This document shows positions 1-11,820 of a DNA stretch of 64,000 bases, in pieces. Positions within the stretch are counted from its first letter, which is position 1. Each line of letters opens with the position of its first letter. The stretch is from assembly GCA_025765595.1 (NCBI GenBank), contig JAIVFH010000042.1, positions 1-64,000 of the forward strand, written 5' to 3'. Both the position numbers and the translations under genes were made by a program. This DNA comes from Obelidium mucronatum (taxonomy: Eukaryota; Chytridiomycota; Chytridiomycetes; Chytridiales; Chytriomycetaceae). Under the pieces are notes generated by a model. That model was not told the origin of the DNA, searched no databases, and saw only the letters and a program-made list of their open reading frames with translations.

Positions 1-2
1 AA

Positions 3-1595
3 TTTTTGGAACTGATTGCGACGGGATCGTACCGTGCCCCAGAGTAAGTTTTGTGATAGCATCAAGCATTCAGATATTTTTTACTAATTGACGCGATATA
101 GAATTCTGGTTAAAACCAATGCAAAGCCGCTCACTGCAGCGTCGCCAGCCATAATTCCTTCCACCACTCCAACCAAAGAACATCAGGAAGCTATCCCTGA
201 AGAAATCTCGGAGGATCACGCAAGTTCGGGCCATCATCATGGAAATACTCACGAGGAAGCTCACCAGGATCAGAAAAACGCAGCGTCGCAACCACATGGA
301 CAAGCAGCAACAGCAGCAACAACTTCACACGGCGGAACAAGACACCAAAAGACCCTAAACAGAAGAGTTGGATGAAATCGAAAGACTTGCGATCCTGCTT
401 ACTACTCGTGGAGGTAAACCAACCGGCGATGAATAAACCCATCCTCATGCTCCGCAAAAAACGAAACAAAACGACAGACACGCACACCCATCCACACGCT
501 GGAAACCGCCTATGGAGTGACGCGAAATGCCCAATCTGTCGTCAAAAAAGCCAAGAGGTGGTTGACTTGAAAGATCGACTCACAGAGCGTGAAAAATCGC
601 AAGATAAAATGCTGCTGCTGCTTTCTTTGGAAGTGGACCGCGAATATTTAAAGAGAACGCGGGAAGTGGAAATGAAGAAAGTGAAGGCTGCGATTGGGAC
701 TGCCATGTATAACCATGCGGAAGCGCTGGAGAAGGTTATTTTGCTTGTTTCTTTAAAACAAACACTTAATTCTTCTTCGCATTGAAATGTTTTAGGAAAT
801 CAAGAGAAAGACTGAGAAAAAGAACTTGCCTCTAGGAAACATGTTTGAAAATAGAGATCCAGGACCGGATAGAGTTTTGCAGGCAAAAGAGTTGAGAGCC
901 GGACTTCACGATCAGGTTGGAGAATTTGGTGTTTGAGAGATCATACTTGTCCTTATTCTTTTGTTCGAAACTAGATTACAATCAAGAGGACCAGACGATT
1001 GCGTGATAAGCATGCAAAAGACATTGAAGACCGCGAACTTAACGAGCGCCTTTTGAAGGAGTTTAGTGATGTTTCTACTATATTTTTTCTCTATATTGAC
1101 TGTTGATGACAGATTCAAAACTGCCGAAGTTCAGAACCACTTTGACAAGCTCCGCCGCCGTCAGCAACAGCAAGAAGCATTAACAGAGCAAATGGCTCTG
1201 GAACAAATGGCACGCAAGCGCGAAGCGATTCTTGAGCCAATGACAGAAAACTCGTTTGCACGCAGTGAAACGCTCATGTTCTTGTATCAGAAGGAAAAAG
1301 CAAAGCAGTTGTATCAAGAGCAATTGGCGATTTTGAAGCAACGGCGAGAGTATGAAACAAGAGTTGCGGATATGGAGAAGAACCATTCTTTGGAGCGGCT
1401 GGCATTGTCTAGGAAGGAGTTGAGTTTTCAGATTCAACTGATTGTCACTGACATCTGGCAATTTGTTTTGCTAGACTTCAAAAGGATATTCAAACGATGA
1501 AGCAATCCAATTTCAACACGCGCAAGAACCTTGAGAATACATGGGGCGTCCAGAAAGTACAGCGGGAGCAAGCGCAAGCCGCTTTGGGGTACTAA
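3..1595 (+). CDS. CCDC81-like coiled-coil protein, 5' end outside window
   Basis: C-terminal part of a multi-exon gene. Readable introns are 44-101, 735-795, 916-974, 1061-1112 and 1419-1474; joining across them keeps one frame to the stop at 1593-1595. The protein has a CPIC Cys-x2-Cys pair (near 527) followed by long charged coiled coil, with an EPMTENSFARSE stretch and an ENTWGVQKVQRE tail. This order (Cys pair, coiled coil, Glu-Pro segment, Asn-x-Trp tail) resembles vertebrate CCDC81, a centrosome/cilium-linked protein. The reading frame between about 225 and 372 changes and I could not place the splice. The N-terminal HU-type domain expected of the family would lie outside the window. 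The family assignment is inference; a generic coiled-coil protein is the alternative. Confidence 0.55.
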
Positions 1596-1798
1596 ATGTT
1601 CTATCGATTTTCTTTAACAATTCTACTTCAATTCGTTATTATATTCGCTGTTAATTTTGTGTAATTTGATTGATTTGATACAACACAACCGAATAAATTA
1701 AACCGATCAAAAAGTCAGCCTATCCGTCTAATGGAAGCAAGAATTGCCAGTCTCCACGGTAAGTAGAGGGCGAGAGCATATGCAAGTTACCGAATCGA
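1208..1798 (+). repeat. Left copy of a flanking direct repeat
   Basis: Covers the last exons of the CCDC81-like gene, its 3' flank and a copy of the first coding exon of the calponin-homology gene (ATG at 1731, the nine residues MEARIASLH, then a GTAAGT donor). After about 1798 the similarity ends, so the calponin-homology gene start here leads nowhere. The partner lies at about 4186-4660. Confidence 0.85.
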
Positions 1799-1826
1799 TA
1801 TCTAAAGGAACCATAAATATATTTGT

Positions 1827-4114
1827 TCAGTTTCTCTTTTCAACAACCACATTGTATCCAAGGGCTCGGCCACCTTCCACAATCAAACCGCCAAACACAG
1901 CACCCACTCCTCTCAGTACAATTCTCAATACATTCCCAAGAGACAAGTCGACACCTTGAGATAGAGCGCGTTCGGCCCGATTGCCAAAAAACAGGACTGC
2001 ATAGGCAAGAACCATTTTCTGTACCTTTTTGGCTTGTCGCAAGAAGGCTGCTGGATCCTTGATATACAATGCAACCATCAGCAATACAGAATACAAGCCG
2101 GCAGCCCGCATTCTCCTATAAAATCTCGACAATAAAGTTGATACTCCAATCGGCGACTGTGATCCAGGACTTGACACAACTGAAGTGGATCCATTCGCTT
2201 GTTTAGCGCTTGTCATGAGATGAGAGAGGTGGTTTCGTTGCATTATGACAGCAGGTTGTTTCTTAATTATCGAAGCGTTTGGATGCGAGTTGGTTGGAAT
2301 CTTCATCAGAGCTGGTGAATTGTGACCCTGATGCTGACCACCCACGTTCCCTAAATTTGCCGCGACATTGGTAGGAGACGCAGACGGAACATATCGGTAA
2401 GCATTCCGTTCGGTTCTAATACACAAATAATGTCAAAACACACACACACACAAAAAAAAAGTCTTTCCGACTCACTCCACGATATTTAAATATCTCATAG
2501 GATCCGCGCCACTTCCTCGAATAGGGCATTCCACAACGTTTCCGTATCCGTTACGTTCAATATTCGCTGAAGTGGCATCCATAACGAGCAGAAGCCCATT
2601 TTGCTCATTTTCAACCACAACCCAGTTCACGGGCTCGTCATTTGTGGGTTCTTCATCGTCTTGATACCGATCATCTGTATTTTCGTACTCGGCGTGTGCA
2701 TTATTTCCTGCGTATATACCTCCATTGTTGTCGTAGTAAAGGCCGTCTTGGGAATACGTTGGTTCGTTATACATTTCTCCGGCATAAGGATCGACGGCAT
2801 GCAACGGATGTATCATGTTTCCAAATTGACGTTGCTGATCTCCTACAGGGTAGTATGCAGTACTATCGCCATCACTTGGTGTGACATGTCCGATTCGCGT
2901 TGGCGGACGTCCAAGTTGCTCCGAAGATACAACAGAAACATTCAAGAGCCGTCCATTTTCATCAATATAGACAGTATCTGGTGCTGGCTGAATGACTGGT
3001 GGTCGGGTATTTGCTAAAGCCGGGGAATTAGGCGAGGAAGAGGGGATAGACTGGTTTTGCTGAACTCTTTGATAGTATCGCGGAATATTCGAATTGGAAT
3101 GCTGATGTGTTAGGGATTCCAGACTTTTTTGTCGATAACGAGAAGCATCTGAGAGAACTCCAGAACTATTCGTGTGAGGCGGGAAGAAACTATTATCAGA
3201 GGGATTGTAAATTTGATCCAGAGATTGATTTCTTGGTTGGTATTGACTATATGACTGCTGGGGTGTTGGTGGTGGTGGGCGTTTGTCTAGAGATTGTTTA
3301 CGAGTGTCTAAACGCTTCAAGGACTGTGATCGTTGAGTCTCTTGATGAGTAGGATAGAGTGGGGGAATATTCATGGTGTGCTCGTTTGGAAATTGCAACC
3401 TTTGCTGCACTGTCGCTCTCAAGTTTTCGTGTGACATCAAAACATTTGCAGATCTTTCAGACTGATGAGAATGAATGCTGGATGATGAGGATTGCAAGTA
3501 CTCGGAATTTTGCCTTCGTATCGAACTGTTTTATGGTTGAGAGACATGTGGGTTTTTACCTTCATAACAACAAGGATCCAACCATACCTCTGGAATCTGG
3601 AAATACGAGGACTCTTTATTCTTTTGAGGTGCGCATTGTCCTTATTACTTGGCGGCTGGATGGGAGCCTTGATGAGTGTGGATTTTGGTGAAGGGTTGGA
3701 TGTAACAGGGCTGCTGAATGTATGAACAGAATCATTTGACGGATCCCGCATAAGTAACTGAATGCGACAAGAGAAGTGTTATAAACTTGAGTCGTTAAAA
3801 CACGGTTGGGTGATGATAAACACCTGAGTTCGAATTCTTCTGTTACGTTCCTCGAGGAGACGTCGCTGCCTCAATGCATTAAACTGCGCCGCATCTAGCG
3901 CCTGTCCAAACAAATTATCGATAGAGTTGTTGGTTGAATTTGTATTTGCTGGTTTCTGATGTTCGCTTGCTTCTTGAAAGTCTGCTTCGTCATCGGATGA
4001 TGAAGGTGAAAAATGAGTATTCGGCTGGGGTTTACTGATTTGAGTTGTTGCTGTGGGATGTTGCTCTACTTCTGGAAAGGCACCGATAAGAGGTGAAGTC
4101 GCAGAAGCACTCAT
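1827..4114 (-). CDS. Hypothetical protein with C-terminal membrane segments
   Basis: Four exons on the minus strand. The start is ATG at 4114, and three introns can be resolved: after IRTQ near 3822, after RISRFQ near 3586, and between 2472 and about 2415. The splice junctions all keep frame. The first 500 or so residues are Ser/Gln/Asn/Pro-rich and probably disordered; one ordered patch reads VNWVVVENEQNGLLLVMDA. The last 110 residues hold an amphipathic or membrane stretch (LYSVLLMVALYI and AYAVLFF) and a glycine-rich hydrophobic end (GAVFGGLIVEGG), which suggests a tail-anchored or hairpin membrane protein. No family is recognised. The gene sits between two copies of a direct repeat, opposite in strand to both neighbours, as if inserted. 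Confidence 0.75.
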
Positions 4115-4145
4115 AAACTATTTTTAGAACACTAGTTTTTATACA

Positions 4146-4445
4146 GTGAGACGCGTGAAACTCGATGCGGTCCAAGGAGAGATGACACGCAAGCGCGAAG
4201 AGATTCTTGAGCCAATGACAGAAAACTCGTTTGCACGCAGTGAGACGCTCATGTTCTTGTATCAGAAGGAAAAGGCGAAGCAGTTGTATCAAGAGCAATT
4301 GGCGATTTTGAAGCAACGGCGAGAGTATGAAACAAGAGTTGCGGATATGGAGAAGAACCATTCTTTGGAGAGGGTGGCATTGTCTAGGAAGGAGTTGGGT
4401 TTTCAGATTCAACTGATTGCTATTTATTTCACTGATATCTGACAA
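4146..4445 (+). pseudogene. Truncated copy of the CCDC81-like 3' exon
   Basis: Nearly identical to 1200-1445 at the nucleotide level (EPMTENSFARSETLMFLYQK and onward) but it stops at 4441-4443 and lacks the final exon present at 1475-1595. No upstream exons precede it. It is the leftover of the duplication bracketing the 1827-4114 gene and is unlikely to make a functional product. Confidence 0.8.
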
Positions 4446-4660
4446 TTTGTTTTGCTTTTGGGTTACTAAAAGTTCTATCGATTTTCTTTAACAATTCCAC
4501 TTGTTATACTATTCGCTGTTAATTTTGTGTAATTGATTTGATACAACACCAACGAATAAATTAAACCGATCAAAAAATCAGCTATCCGTCTAATGGAAGC
4601 AAGAATTGCCAGTCTCCACGGTAAATAGAGACCGCAGCATATGCAAGTTGTCGGATCGAG
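4186..4660 (+). repeat. Right copy of the flanking direct repeat
   Basis: Matches 1208-1798 except for an internal loss of about 100 bp that removes the last CCDC81-like exon. It runs through the shared intergenic sequence (TTCTATCGATTTTCTTTAAC and following) and continues into the true first exon of the calponin-homology gene at 4591, which here is followed by the complete gene. Confidence 0.85.
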
Positions 4661-7586
4661 GGAGGCTCACTCTTTGAATATTCTACCCCTTACCTAGAGC
4701 AACTCACGGAAGGCGAGCCGCTAGCCCTCCTGGAGCAGCTGCAATCGGACCATGAAACGCTTTCAGTTGCCGTCTCTCAGCTGCAGGGCAAAGCCGCTGG
4801 TGTTGAAGAGCGGGTGGCTCTCGTGGTCAAACAAGTAGTCAGGGACCTGCAGACCAAGATCGATGCCAGTGTGCGCAAAGAACTCGAGCGGGTGTCGACG
4901 CAGATTGTGTTTGAAGTTGGCGGCGACAAGGAGCTCGAGGCCAAGCTGGCCGAGCGGGTGCGCGACTTCAAGGCCGGCCTTGGCCTCTCGCTCGAGCTGT
5001 CGCTGGGCGATCTGTCGACAAGCGTTGGCTCGAAGGCCGCAGCGCTGTTTGTTGATTTGGTGTCCGTGGCGGAGTTTGAAAGCCAGGCGAAGCTCGAGGA
5101 GCGCGCAAGCGACCTCGAAGCAGCGGCCGCAAACACGCTGCCGCCGCCAGTGGTTCCCCGCCCAGCGGCGGCTCCCGCAAGGCCGCTTTCCCTGCAAGCG
5201 ACTCCCTCGGACCCGCCCCCACGACCCGCTGTGCCTTCAAAGCCACGCCCAAACACCGTGGCAGTTGTGGAATCACACGATCAAGCGCCTGCTGAACAAG
5301 ATTCTCATCCAGAAGCGGCGGAAGTTGTCCCTGGAGCAACTTCTGAGCCAGTTGTCGAGGTGGCATCAGAAGAACACCACGAAAGCAAACCACCAGCTGT
5401 ACAAGCACGAAACAAAAACTTGATGAGTGATTTGAATAGAATGCTGGCTGCTCCACCGACTAGTGCCCATCGCGTTTCTGCGACGACTAGTGGCGAAGAT
5501 TTGGACAGCGAAACTACAGATTTATCTACGGAGAAGAAGGCCGATGAAGACAGTTCTCATGTTGAAGCATTGTCTGCTGAAAAGGTGGAGGAAATTCCAT
5601 CTTTGGCCGAAGTCGCTGCTGCCGCGACGGCAGCCGCTACGGCAGCAGCAGCAGCAGCAACAACGACGGCAACTACTGCTCCTACAGGTGCCACGCCGGC
5701 GCCAGTTGCAGCAGTTACATCGAAAGCCTCAAATGCATCGCTTCCAACAACTTCGAATCCGGCGCTGAATGTGTCGACTCCAGCACCACCAGTGATGCCA
5801 AAACCGGCTTCTACCACAACAACTGCACCACCTGTTGAAAAGACGGAAAAGAAGGGATTAATGGGGATGCTGAGTCATTTGACAAAATCTAGACCAAAGG
5901 CTGGGCGAGCAGCGTCCAAGAAGGGAAGCGAATCTGCCGCTATCGATAAGGCAGAAGTTACAGCTGAAGCCAAGGTTTGACAGAGCCATGATTCGACCGT
6001 GATAACTGAATCACAAATAATTGGCACTTTTTTTCCAGGAGTCATCCGCCTCGGCAGATGCTTTGGCGGCAACGACATCTGCAGATGTACTGGCGCAACC
6101 AGGAGAGGAAGTGCAATCAGAGCCGACGCCAATTCAGCCTGAAGTCCCAGAAGTCGAGGTTGCGGTTCAAGAACCAACACCCGTTGCTGCTGCTCCAGAA
6201 TCCAACAGCGAACCCGAAGCTTTTGTTCCCCCAAGACCCCCAGTTCCGGTTCCACGCCCTCGCCCAGCCCCCGCAGGTGCAGGTGAATCCCGATCATCGG
6301 TTGTGGAATCGCGACAAAGTATAGCTGAAGGCCGAAAGTCGCTCGTTGTTGACAACACTGCAACACCAATCACTCCAACGACACCGTCTTATCACGCTGG
6401 AATGGTCGATATGATGACTGGTGCACCCGCCCCGCCACCAAGACCAAGACCCGCCCCTCGCACCGAAAGCGCAGATAGGCCACTAAGTACTCTCTCTCAG
6501 ACGGAATCACCACACGAAAGCTTGGAACAGTTGTCTGCTTCAAATAACGGAACCGAGGAGCAGCACACGACTAATGCGGTGACGACAGAGGATGGAGGCG
6601 ATGTTCCAGCAAGACCTGTGATCCCACCAAAACCGCCTGTTAAGAAGATTCCTGGAGTCTTTTCCAATCAACGTGGGCATAACGCGATGGCTGCACTGGC
6701 CAGCGCCATGAACAGTCGCGCTGCTAGTGTTGGTGCTGGTGCGAGGAGTAGCGTGGTTGGTGGGGAGGAACATGCCGTCACCCCATCGACACCGACTGAT
6801 GCTGCTGGTGACCAACCTCATGACGCTCATGTAGAAGCTAATGGAGAAAGCGCGTCTTCAGTTAAGTACAAGCCGGAATCTAGTTTTGATTTTCGATTGA
6901 TTATTTCTAACTATGGTCTCTGCAATCAGCTTCCACACCACATGAGTGCCGAGGCTCTACAGCCAGCACGACGACTTTCAGATAACTCATCAGCTGATCC
7001 ACATCTTCAAAGTCCAGTATTACTCGCCCAACCATTGGTAAAAAAGAGCCAATGACTTCGTGTACATTGTCTAAAATCCACATTTAGAATATCAAAAAAG
7101 TCGCCCATTCAGTTAGTGGAGATGATAAAGCAATTGAAAAGGTTCGCGTCAAGTTATTCTATTCTATTCGTCTCGTGTCTTTTTTTGTTAAACGCACCTT
7201 TCAATTGTAGCATGCTTTAGATTGGTTGAACCTCCACCTTGCGAGCAAGGAAATAGTTGTGGATGATCTTTATACTTCTCTTGGAGATGGGTTGAAGCTT
7301 ATTTATGCTCTTGAGGTGAGAAGATGAATGAATGGGGGGTTATAGCTTTTGTATGCCGCAAATATGCTGATGGATCATTTTCATTAAGGACGCAACTGGG
7401 GAATCAGTTGGAAAATACAACAAACGAGCTGCACTCCCTGTACACAAAATCGACAACTGTGCAGTAGCCCTCAACTTTTTACAAAAGAAGGGAATCAACA
7501 CACAGTTCATGACGCCACAGGATATGTTGGATGGAAAGAAAGACAAAATCTTGACTTTGTTTAATTACATTACCAAAAAGTTTTAA
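4591..7586 (+). CDS. Coiled-coil, proline-rich protein with C-terminal calponin-homology domain
   Basis: The start MEARIASLH (4591) is spliced after a GTAAAT donor to SLFEYSTPYLEQL. Further introns lie at about 5977-6039, 6860-6928, 7038-7087, 7139-7210 and 7316-7388; all junctions keep frame. Order of parts: about 190 residues of predicted coiled coil, a long Ala/Pro/Thr-rich linker with several PPRPxxPxPRP-type SH3-ligand-like runs, then a single calponin-homology domain with DWLNLHLASKEIVVDDLY, LGDGLKLIYALE, KIDNCAVALNFL and the terminal KILTLFNYITKKF. Calponin-homology domains bind actin or microtubules, so a cytoskeletal adaptor role is inferred. The first 600 bp are clearly more GC-rich than the rest. 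The overall architecture is not one I can match to a named protein. Confidence 0.82.
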
Positions 7587-7859
7587 AGATGGGTAGGGGT
7601 TTTTTTTTCTGGGAGAGTTGTATTTTGTGTGTCAGTGGTTGGATTGTTCTCTTTTTTGGAATATACAGTTAAAGTTAAGAACAAGTGTACCACTTGAAAA
7701 AAAAAGAACTTTCGTTTTTAAGCATGAAAGAATCGACTTGAAAGGTCTGTAGTAGACTGAATTGAAAGTTTGTGAAGACAAAGTGTCCCAGTCGGAAGCA
7801 ATCTTGGGGTTTCCAAAGTTCTAAGGACTGAGAGGTACGAGACTAGATGGTGCGCTTCT

Positions 7860-8300
7860 TCTAGGATCCAACGACGCCCGCGTAACGAACGGTGATGACG
7901 TTATCATCGTAATCGTTGCGGATACTCATGTATCCACCGTAGACTTGGGTCGACCCAGAGGAAAGTGCACCAAGTATGCACCTTCAACAGTCTTTAGTGC
8001 AGAGTCTAGGGGACCACGGCGAACTGGTTGGGTAGTAGCAACGGCGGCCAAAAACCAAGGCAGATATCAGTTTCATTTTCTCCGACTTTGGGGTTAAGGT
8101 TACTTCAATTTGCTCCAGGTTGATTTTTATAGGATTGATTTTGACGCGTGTGGCGGGATGGCATCATTGCGCATGGAAGTGTGGCTTTTTGATGCTTGAG
8201 CCGGAAGTTGGTCACGTGCACATAGGAAAATTTCGTTTCACACATTGACAGCATACTTTGCAACTCGGATTTAGACAAGAGGCCATACCTCATGTATGAT
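7860..8300 (-). pseudogene. Decayed C-terminus of a subtilisin-like (S8) protease
   Basis: Minus-strand pieces in shifting frames read VKINPIKINLEQIEVTLTPK and, at the end, GSTQVYGGYMSIRNDY followed by ITVRYAGVVGS and a stop near 7863. The pattern (xVxINPxxIxL then VTLTPK, then QVYxGYhxI...TVxYAG) is the Fn3-like domain that closes many fungal S8 proteases. Stops and frame shifts interrupt it and no catalytic Asp-His-Ser region is nearby. Assignment rests on a short motif only. Confidence 0.35.
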
Positions 8301-8513
8301 TAAATAAAATTGAAATGGTTTTGTTTTTCCTCCGGTCAGAGGGACGGTTATGGGGGTAAGTTTCAGCCCAAAGCCCTGAATTAATCACTGACATGGTAAT
8401 TTAATGGAAGAACCCAACTGGCACGAACCAACAAAAGCATGTGTACGGTCCATGCACTTAAGTGAGCTATGATGTCGTCGGTACTCTTTTCTTGCATGGG
8501 CAAATATATTGAT

Positions 8514-9037
8514 TCAATCTTGGCGCTCATCAATAGCGCCGTTTTGTGAGTCGACGAAGGTACAACTACCTCCACTGGCGGCTATATCACCAATACTGGC
8601 AAGGTATGTTTATTATAACTTCAATAAGAGTGGCACCGATCCCACAATTGGAACAAGGTTGTCTCCATTGTGGCATTCTGGTGGATCAGATCAACAACCA
8701 ACATTTCAAGGGCATGAATCTGATTTTGCATTTCATGAATCTCTAATGCGAGTCTGGAATCCATAGTTTGAACTTGCCCTCGATCCACGCTGGCATGATG
8801 ATCATCCTTCTCATGTGAAGGTCTGTGTTGATGGTATAATGGTTGCGATGAAATCAGGACCCGCAAATGTGATGACGATTGTATAAGGTCTCGTGAAGCT
8901 GGTGTTCGAAAGACAATCAACGGCGGCTGTGGTATACTATTTGTTGAGATAGGAAATGCCAAGTCGGTAGTAGCAGGTGACAATGGCATTGCTACGCTTT
9001 CAAGAGAAGCTTTTGCAAAGCTGTGTGGCGCGTCCAT
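8514..9037 (-). CDS. Tandem-array protein 1 (unknown function)
   Basis: The start is ATG at 9037. One short intron (donor GTGCCACTC near 8640, acceptor TTGCCAG) joins the main exon to a short second exon ending GAIDERQD at 8514; without the intron the frame stops at 8621. The N-terminal half is Ser/Pro-rich with PLIVFRTPAS; residues about 100-135 form the coiled-coil block MQNQIHALEMLVVDLIHQN typical of this array. The basic plus acidic-hydrophobic tail of the sister genes is not evident. First (leftmost) member of six minus-strand neighbours. Confidence 0.6.
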
Positions 9038-9309
9038 TGCTTCTTTTTTTTGGATTTTCGCAGGATTTTTCGATCAAAAGTGGAGATGGCAAAACACAGA
9101 AGTGGTGATGGTCCAAACCACGTTACGAATTCTTACCACCATAACGCGCCATATCGCAAAATATATACGAGCCAGGTCAAAATTAATTTGTCCCCCGGTT
9201 TGTTTCCTCAAAGTATACCAGCAACAATATTATTTAACAGCTTACTATCAATTTTATTAAAACTGGCACAGAATAGTAGATTCAAAGATTATTAAGGTTT
9301 TGGTTCTTT

Positions 9310-9948
9310 TTACATAAAAGGGAGAGAGGAGGATGCGGTGTCCGTACTATTATTGCTACTGCTTGGCCCTGTTGTATCAAATAACAACTCTGACAAAACA
9401 TCGTCCGCGTCATCTCTCGGTCTTTTTCCAGGAGATGTTCGATCGAAGCTCGAGTTTTGTACTGAATGCTGGGGTTGATTCATAATATCGAGCATGAATC
9501 CTTGTGTCTGCATTTGCTGGAGCCTTGTAATCTCGTTTGCCATTCGCTGCTGCTGGTTAAAAAGCTGAAGTACCATCGCTTGAAGTCCCTCCATTTGATG
9601 TTGCATTTGCGATATCTTTGCATGCAATTGATAATCTTGGGAGGTTTGTTGGTGCCGAGTATTGTTGTCCTGGAAATGCGGAAGCTGAGTATTGAACTGC
9701 GGCAGTGGCTGGTAGTTGGAAGAAGGCGGAACGGCTTGGACAGGCGACATTGTTGGCGGGGTAGGCAAGTTTACTGTGGCCCGACGCTGTCGCACTGCCG
9801 CAGGAGACGAGTTAGATCTTGCCGGTAGAAACACATGCTGGTAAGCAGCACTGGCATGTAAGCCTGGCGGAGCAGTATTTACGGAAGGGACTTCTATGCG
9901 GACCGGAGGGACGGTTATGACATGGGGAACTCTTGATTCCGCAGACAT
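9310..9948 (-). CDS. Tandem-array protein 2 (unknown function)
   Basis: Single exon of 212 residues. The N-terminus has the short hydrophobic-proline element HVITVPPVRIEVPS shared in spirit with its neighbours, then Pro/Gln-rich sequence. A coiled coil follows (MQHQMEGLQAMVLQLFNQQQ into RMANEITRLQQMQ). At residues about 175-192 there is KRPRDDADDVLSELLFDT, a nuclear-localisation-like basic cluster running straight into an acidic-hydrophobic segment. Such segments act as transcription activation motifs in other proteins; that role here is inference. No DNA-binding domain is visible. Confidence 0.75.
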   Translation of the reverse strand: MSAESRVPHVITVPPVRIEVPSVNTAPPGLHASAAYQHVFLPARSNSSPAAVRQRRATVNLPTPPTMSPVQAVPPSSNYQPLPQFNTQLPHFQDNNTRHQQTSQDYQLHAKISQMQHQMEGLQAMVLQLFNQQQRMANEITRLQQMQTQGFMLDIMNQPQHSVQNSSFDRTSPGKRPRDDADDVLSELLFDTTGPSSSNNSTDTASSSLPFM

Positions 9949-10251
9949 TGTCTAGTCTTTTTTGGAGTGGTTTTTTTTTTCGTCGTTCAGGGTAACAAGG
10001 GTGGCACTTTGCTTTTTGTTCAAGCCTTAACTGACTTTTCCATTTCGGGCAACTTCAACATCAAGGGCAAAACTAAAATCAATCCAGTTACTTTTTTTAT
10101 TCTTACGATTCTAGGTACAAGCGGGAAGGGAGTTTGGCGGTAAGACATGTTACAAAAACGAATAAACGCGACAGATACGTCACACCAGAAATAAACAAGA
10201 CAAGCAGAAAAAGGATGATATGAATATAAAAAACAGCAATTCGAGAGCAGT

Positions 10252-11311
10252 TTAGACGGCTTCAAAGCTCAGTAGCTCATTCAAAATATGATCTGCTTCC
10301 GACAAATCAGCACCAGTAGTAAGAGTTATATCATCTTCCAGTTTACGCTTTCCTCCGGCAGCTACTCGCGGTGAAGTTGCTTCAAGCGGAGTAGTAATCG
10401 GCGTCAAAATATTGGTGCTGTTTGGTGTACTCGAATTCGGGTTGGGCAACGCACTTGCGAGGTTCAGAATCTGGGAACTCATAAACCGCTGGTTCTCCAG
10501 GAGTTGATTAATGTGGAGCTGCATTTGCTGGATTTGGAGCTTGAGTTGGTGTACTTCTGCTGAAGGATCATGATGCTGTAGTTGTTGGTGAAACTGATGC
10601 TGCATCATTTGGTGTTGGTTATAGTTTATGATGGGCTGAGACGCCTGCCGACGCAACTGATGATATTGTTGCTGTTGTTGTTGATGATGCTGATGTTGGA
10701 ATTGTTGATGGTGCTGCTGCTGCACGTGTGGGTTTTGATTGGCCGTGGGTGTGGGAGGGATATCGAACATCATAGGATTTGCAGTTCCCTGATCCGCCAC
10801 GAGGCCCGTTGACGAAGTGATGACAGTTGGCGTGCGAATCGACAGGCGTTTGTTTGGCTGCTGTCTTTGTGGGGCGGATGCGTTTGGTGGAGAAGTGACA
10901 AATTGAGTGGACCCGGACACCATTGGGTTCAGGCTGCCTGGAACGATCCCAGCCGACAGCGGCTGGCTGGAAGGCAACTGCCAGCCGTGTGCCACATGGA
11001 TTGGCGCTGAATTGTTGCGGTTCTGTGGAGGGTTGCGGTTCATTGGGTTCATTGGGTTGATGTTCAAGGGGAGATGCTGCTGCCTTCCAAGCTGTGGATT
11101 GAACTGATGCTGCTGTTGTAAATTCTGCTGCTGCTGGTTGTTGAAGCAGCTGTTGATGTTGCTGCTGTGCTTGCGGTTGGTACTGTTGTTGTTGTGTCTG
11201 CTTCTGCTGCCCTTCATTGAGTTGACCAGAAACTCCCGAGGTCTGTCCCACTGCCATCGGTGAATTTGATGCAAGAGTAGGAGAAGCATTCTTTGGTGAT
11301 ACTGAAGCCAT
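10252..11311 (-). CDS. Tandem-array protein 3, glutamine-rich (unknown function)
   Basis: Likely starts at ATG 11311 (MASVSPKNASPTLA). The frame must change inside the poly-Gln stretch between about 11210 and 11130. A 34-nt GT...AG segment (GTACCAACC to CATCAACAG) would restore it, which is shorter than most introns here, so a frameshift is possible. Downstream sequence is Gln/His/Asn-rich and contains the coiled coil MQLHINQLLENQRFMSSQIL. The last 32 residues read KRKLEDD, then ADHILNELLSFEAV at the very end, the basic plus acidic-hydrophobic tail seen in its neighbours. Confidence 0.65.
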
Positions 11312-11411
11312 TTTGGTATCGATAAAGTGACGTATCTTTTGTCGTCTCGTTCTTTTTTTTCCGAATTCGATTGATGCCACCCTAGAAATTAGCGTCCTTG
11401 TAAAACTCAAC

Positions 11412-11820
11412 CCTCATTTAGAAGGTGGCTGATACCGCTTGCTTTCAAGGTCAAAACGCTTGATATAATTATTTGAATTATTCCTCCCGTAGTCACGCAT
11501 TTAAATCCCCCCTATACAGGAGATTCTCCATAACTTGATTCGCACGTTACTCCGATTACTTGTTTATCTGTTTTCAATGGACATTTGACGCATTAAGTGC
11601 CACTCAGATGTCCCACAAATTACAATAATTCAGTGGGTGTTCCCCGTTGGCACAACCAAAATGATGAAATAAACAGTCAGTTTGAATCTTACAGAAACCG
11701 CATCAGAACTACCACTGTTTGCACGCTCCTGTTGAAAATTTCATGATCAAATCATTTTTAATTGGTCTTGACAAGTGTGTGGGGCAACTTATTTTATTGA
11801 AAATGCAAAGGAGGCTTCTT
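11412..11820. other. Intergenic spacer inside the tandem array
   Basis: About 400 bp of AT-rich sequence with no coding frame or repeat that I can support. Spacers of similar size (409-418 bp) also lie at 12379-12796 and 13460-13868, which fits one promoter per array gene. Confidence 0.6.

Noticed and set aside
10619..11410. Long alternative frame over array gene 3
   Set aside because: Only its first part (up to the poly-Gln tract) has gene-like content; beyond that the other frame carries the coiled coil and conserved tail.
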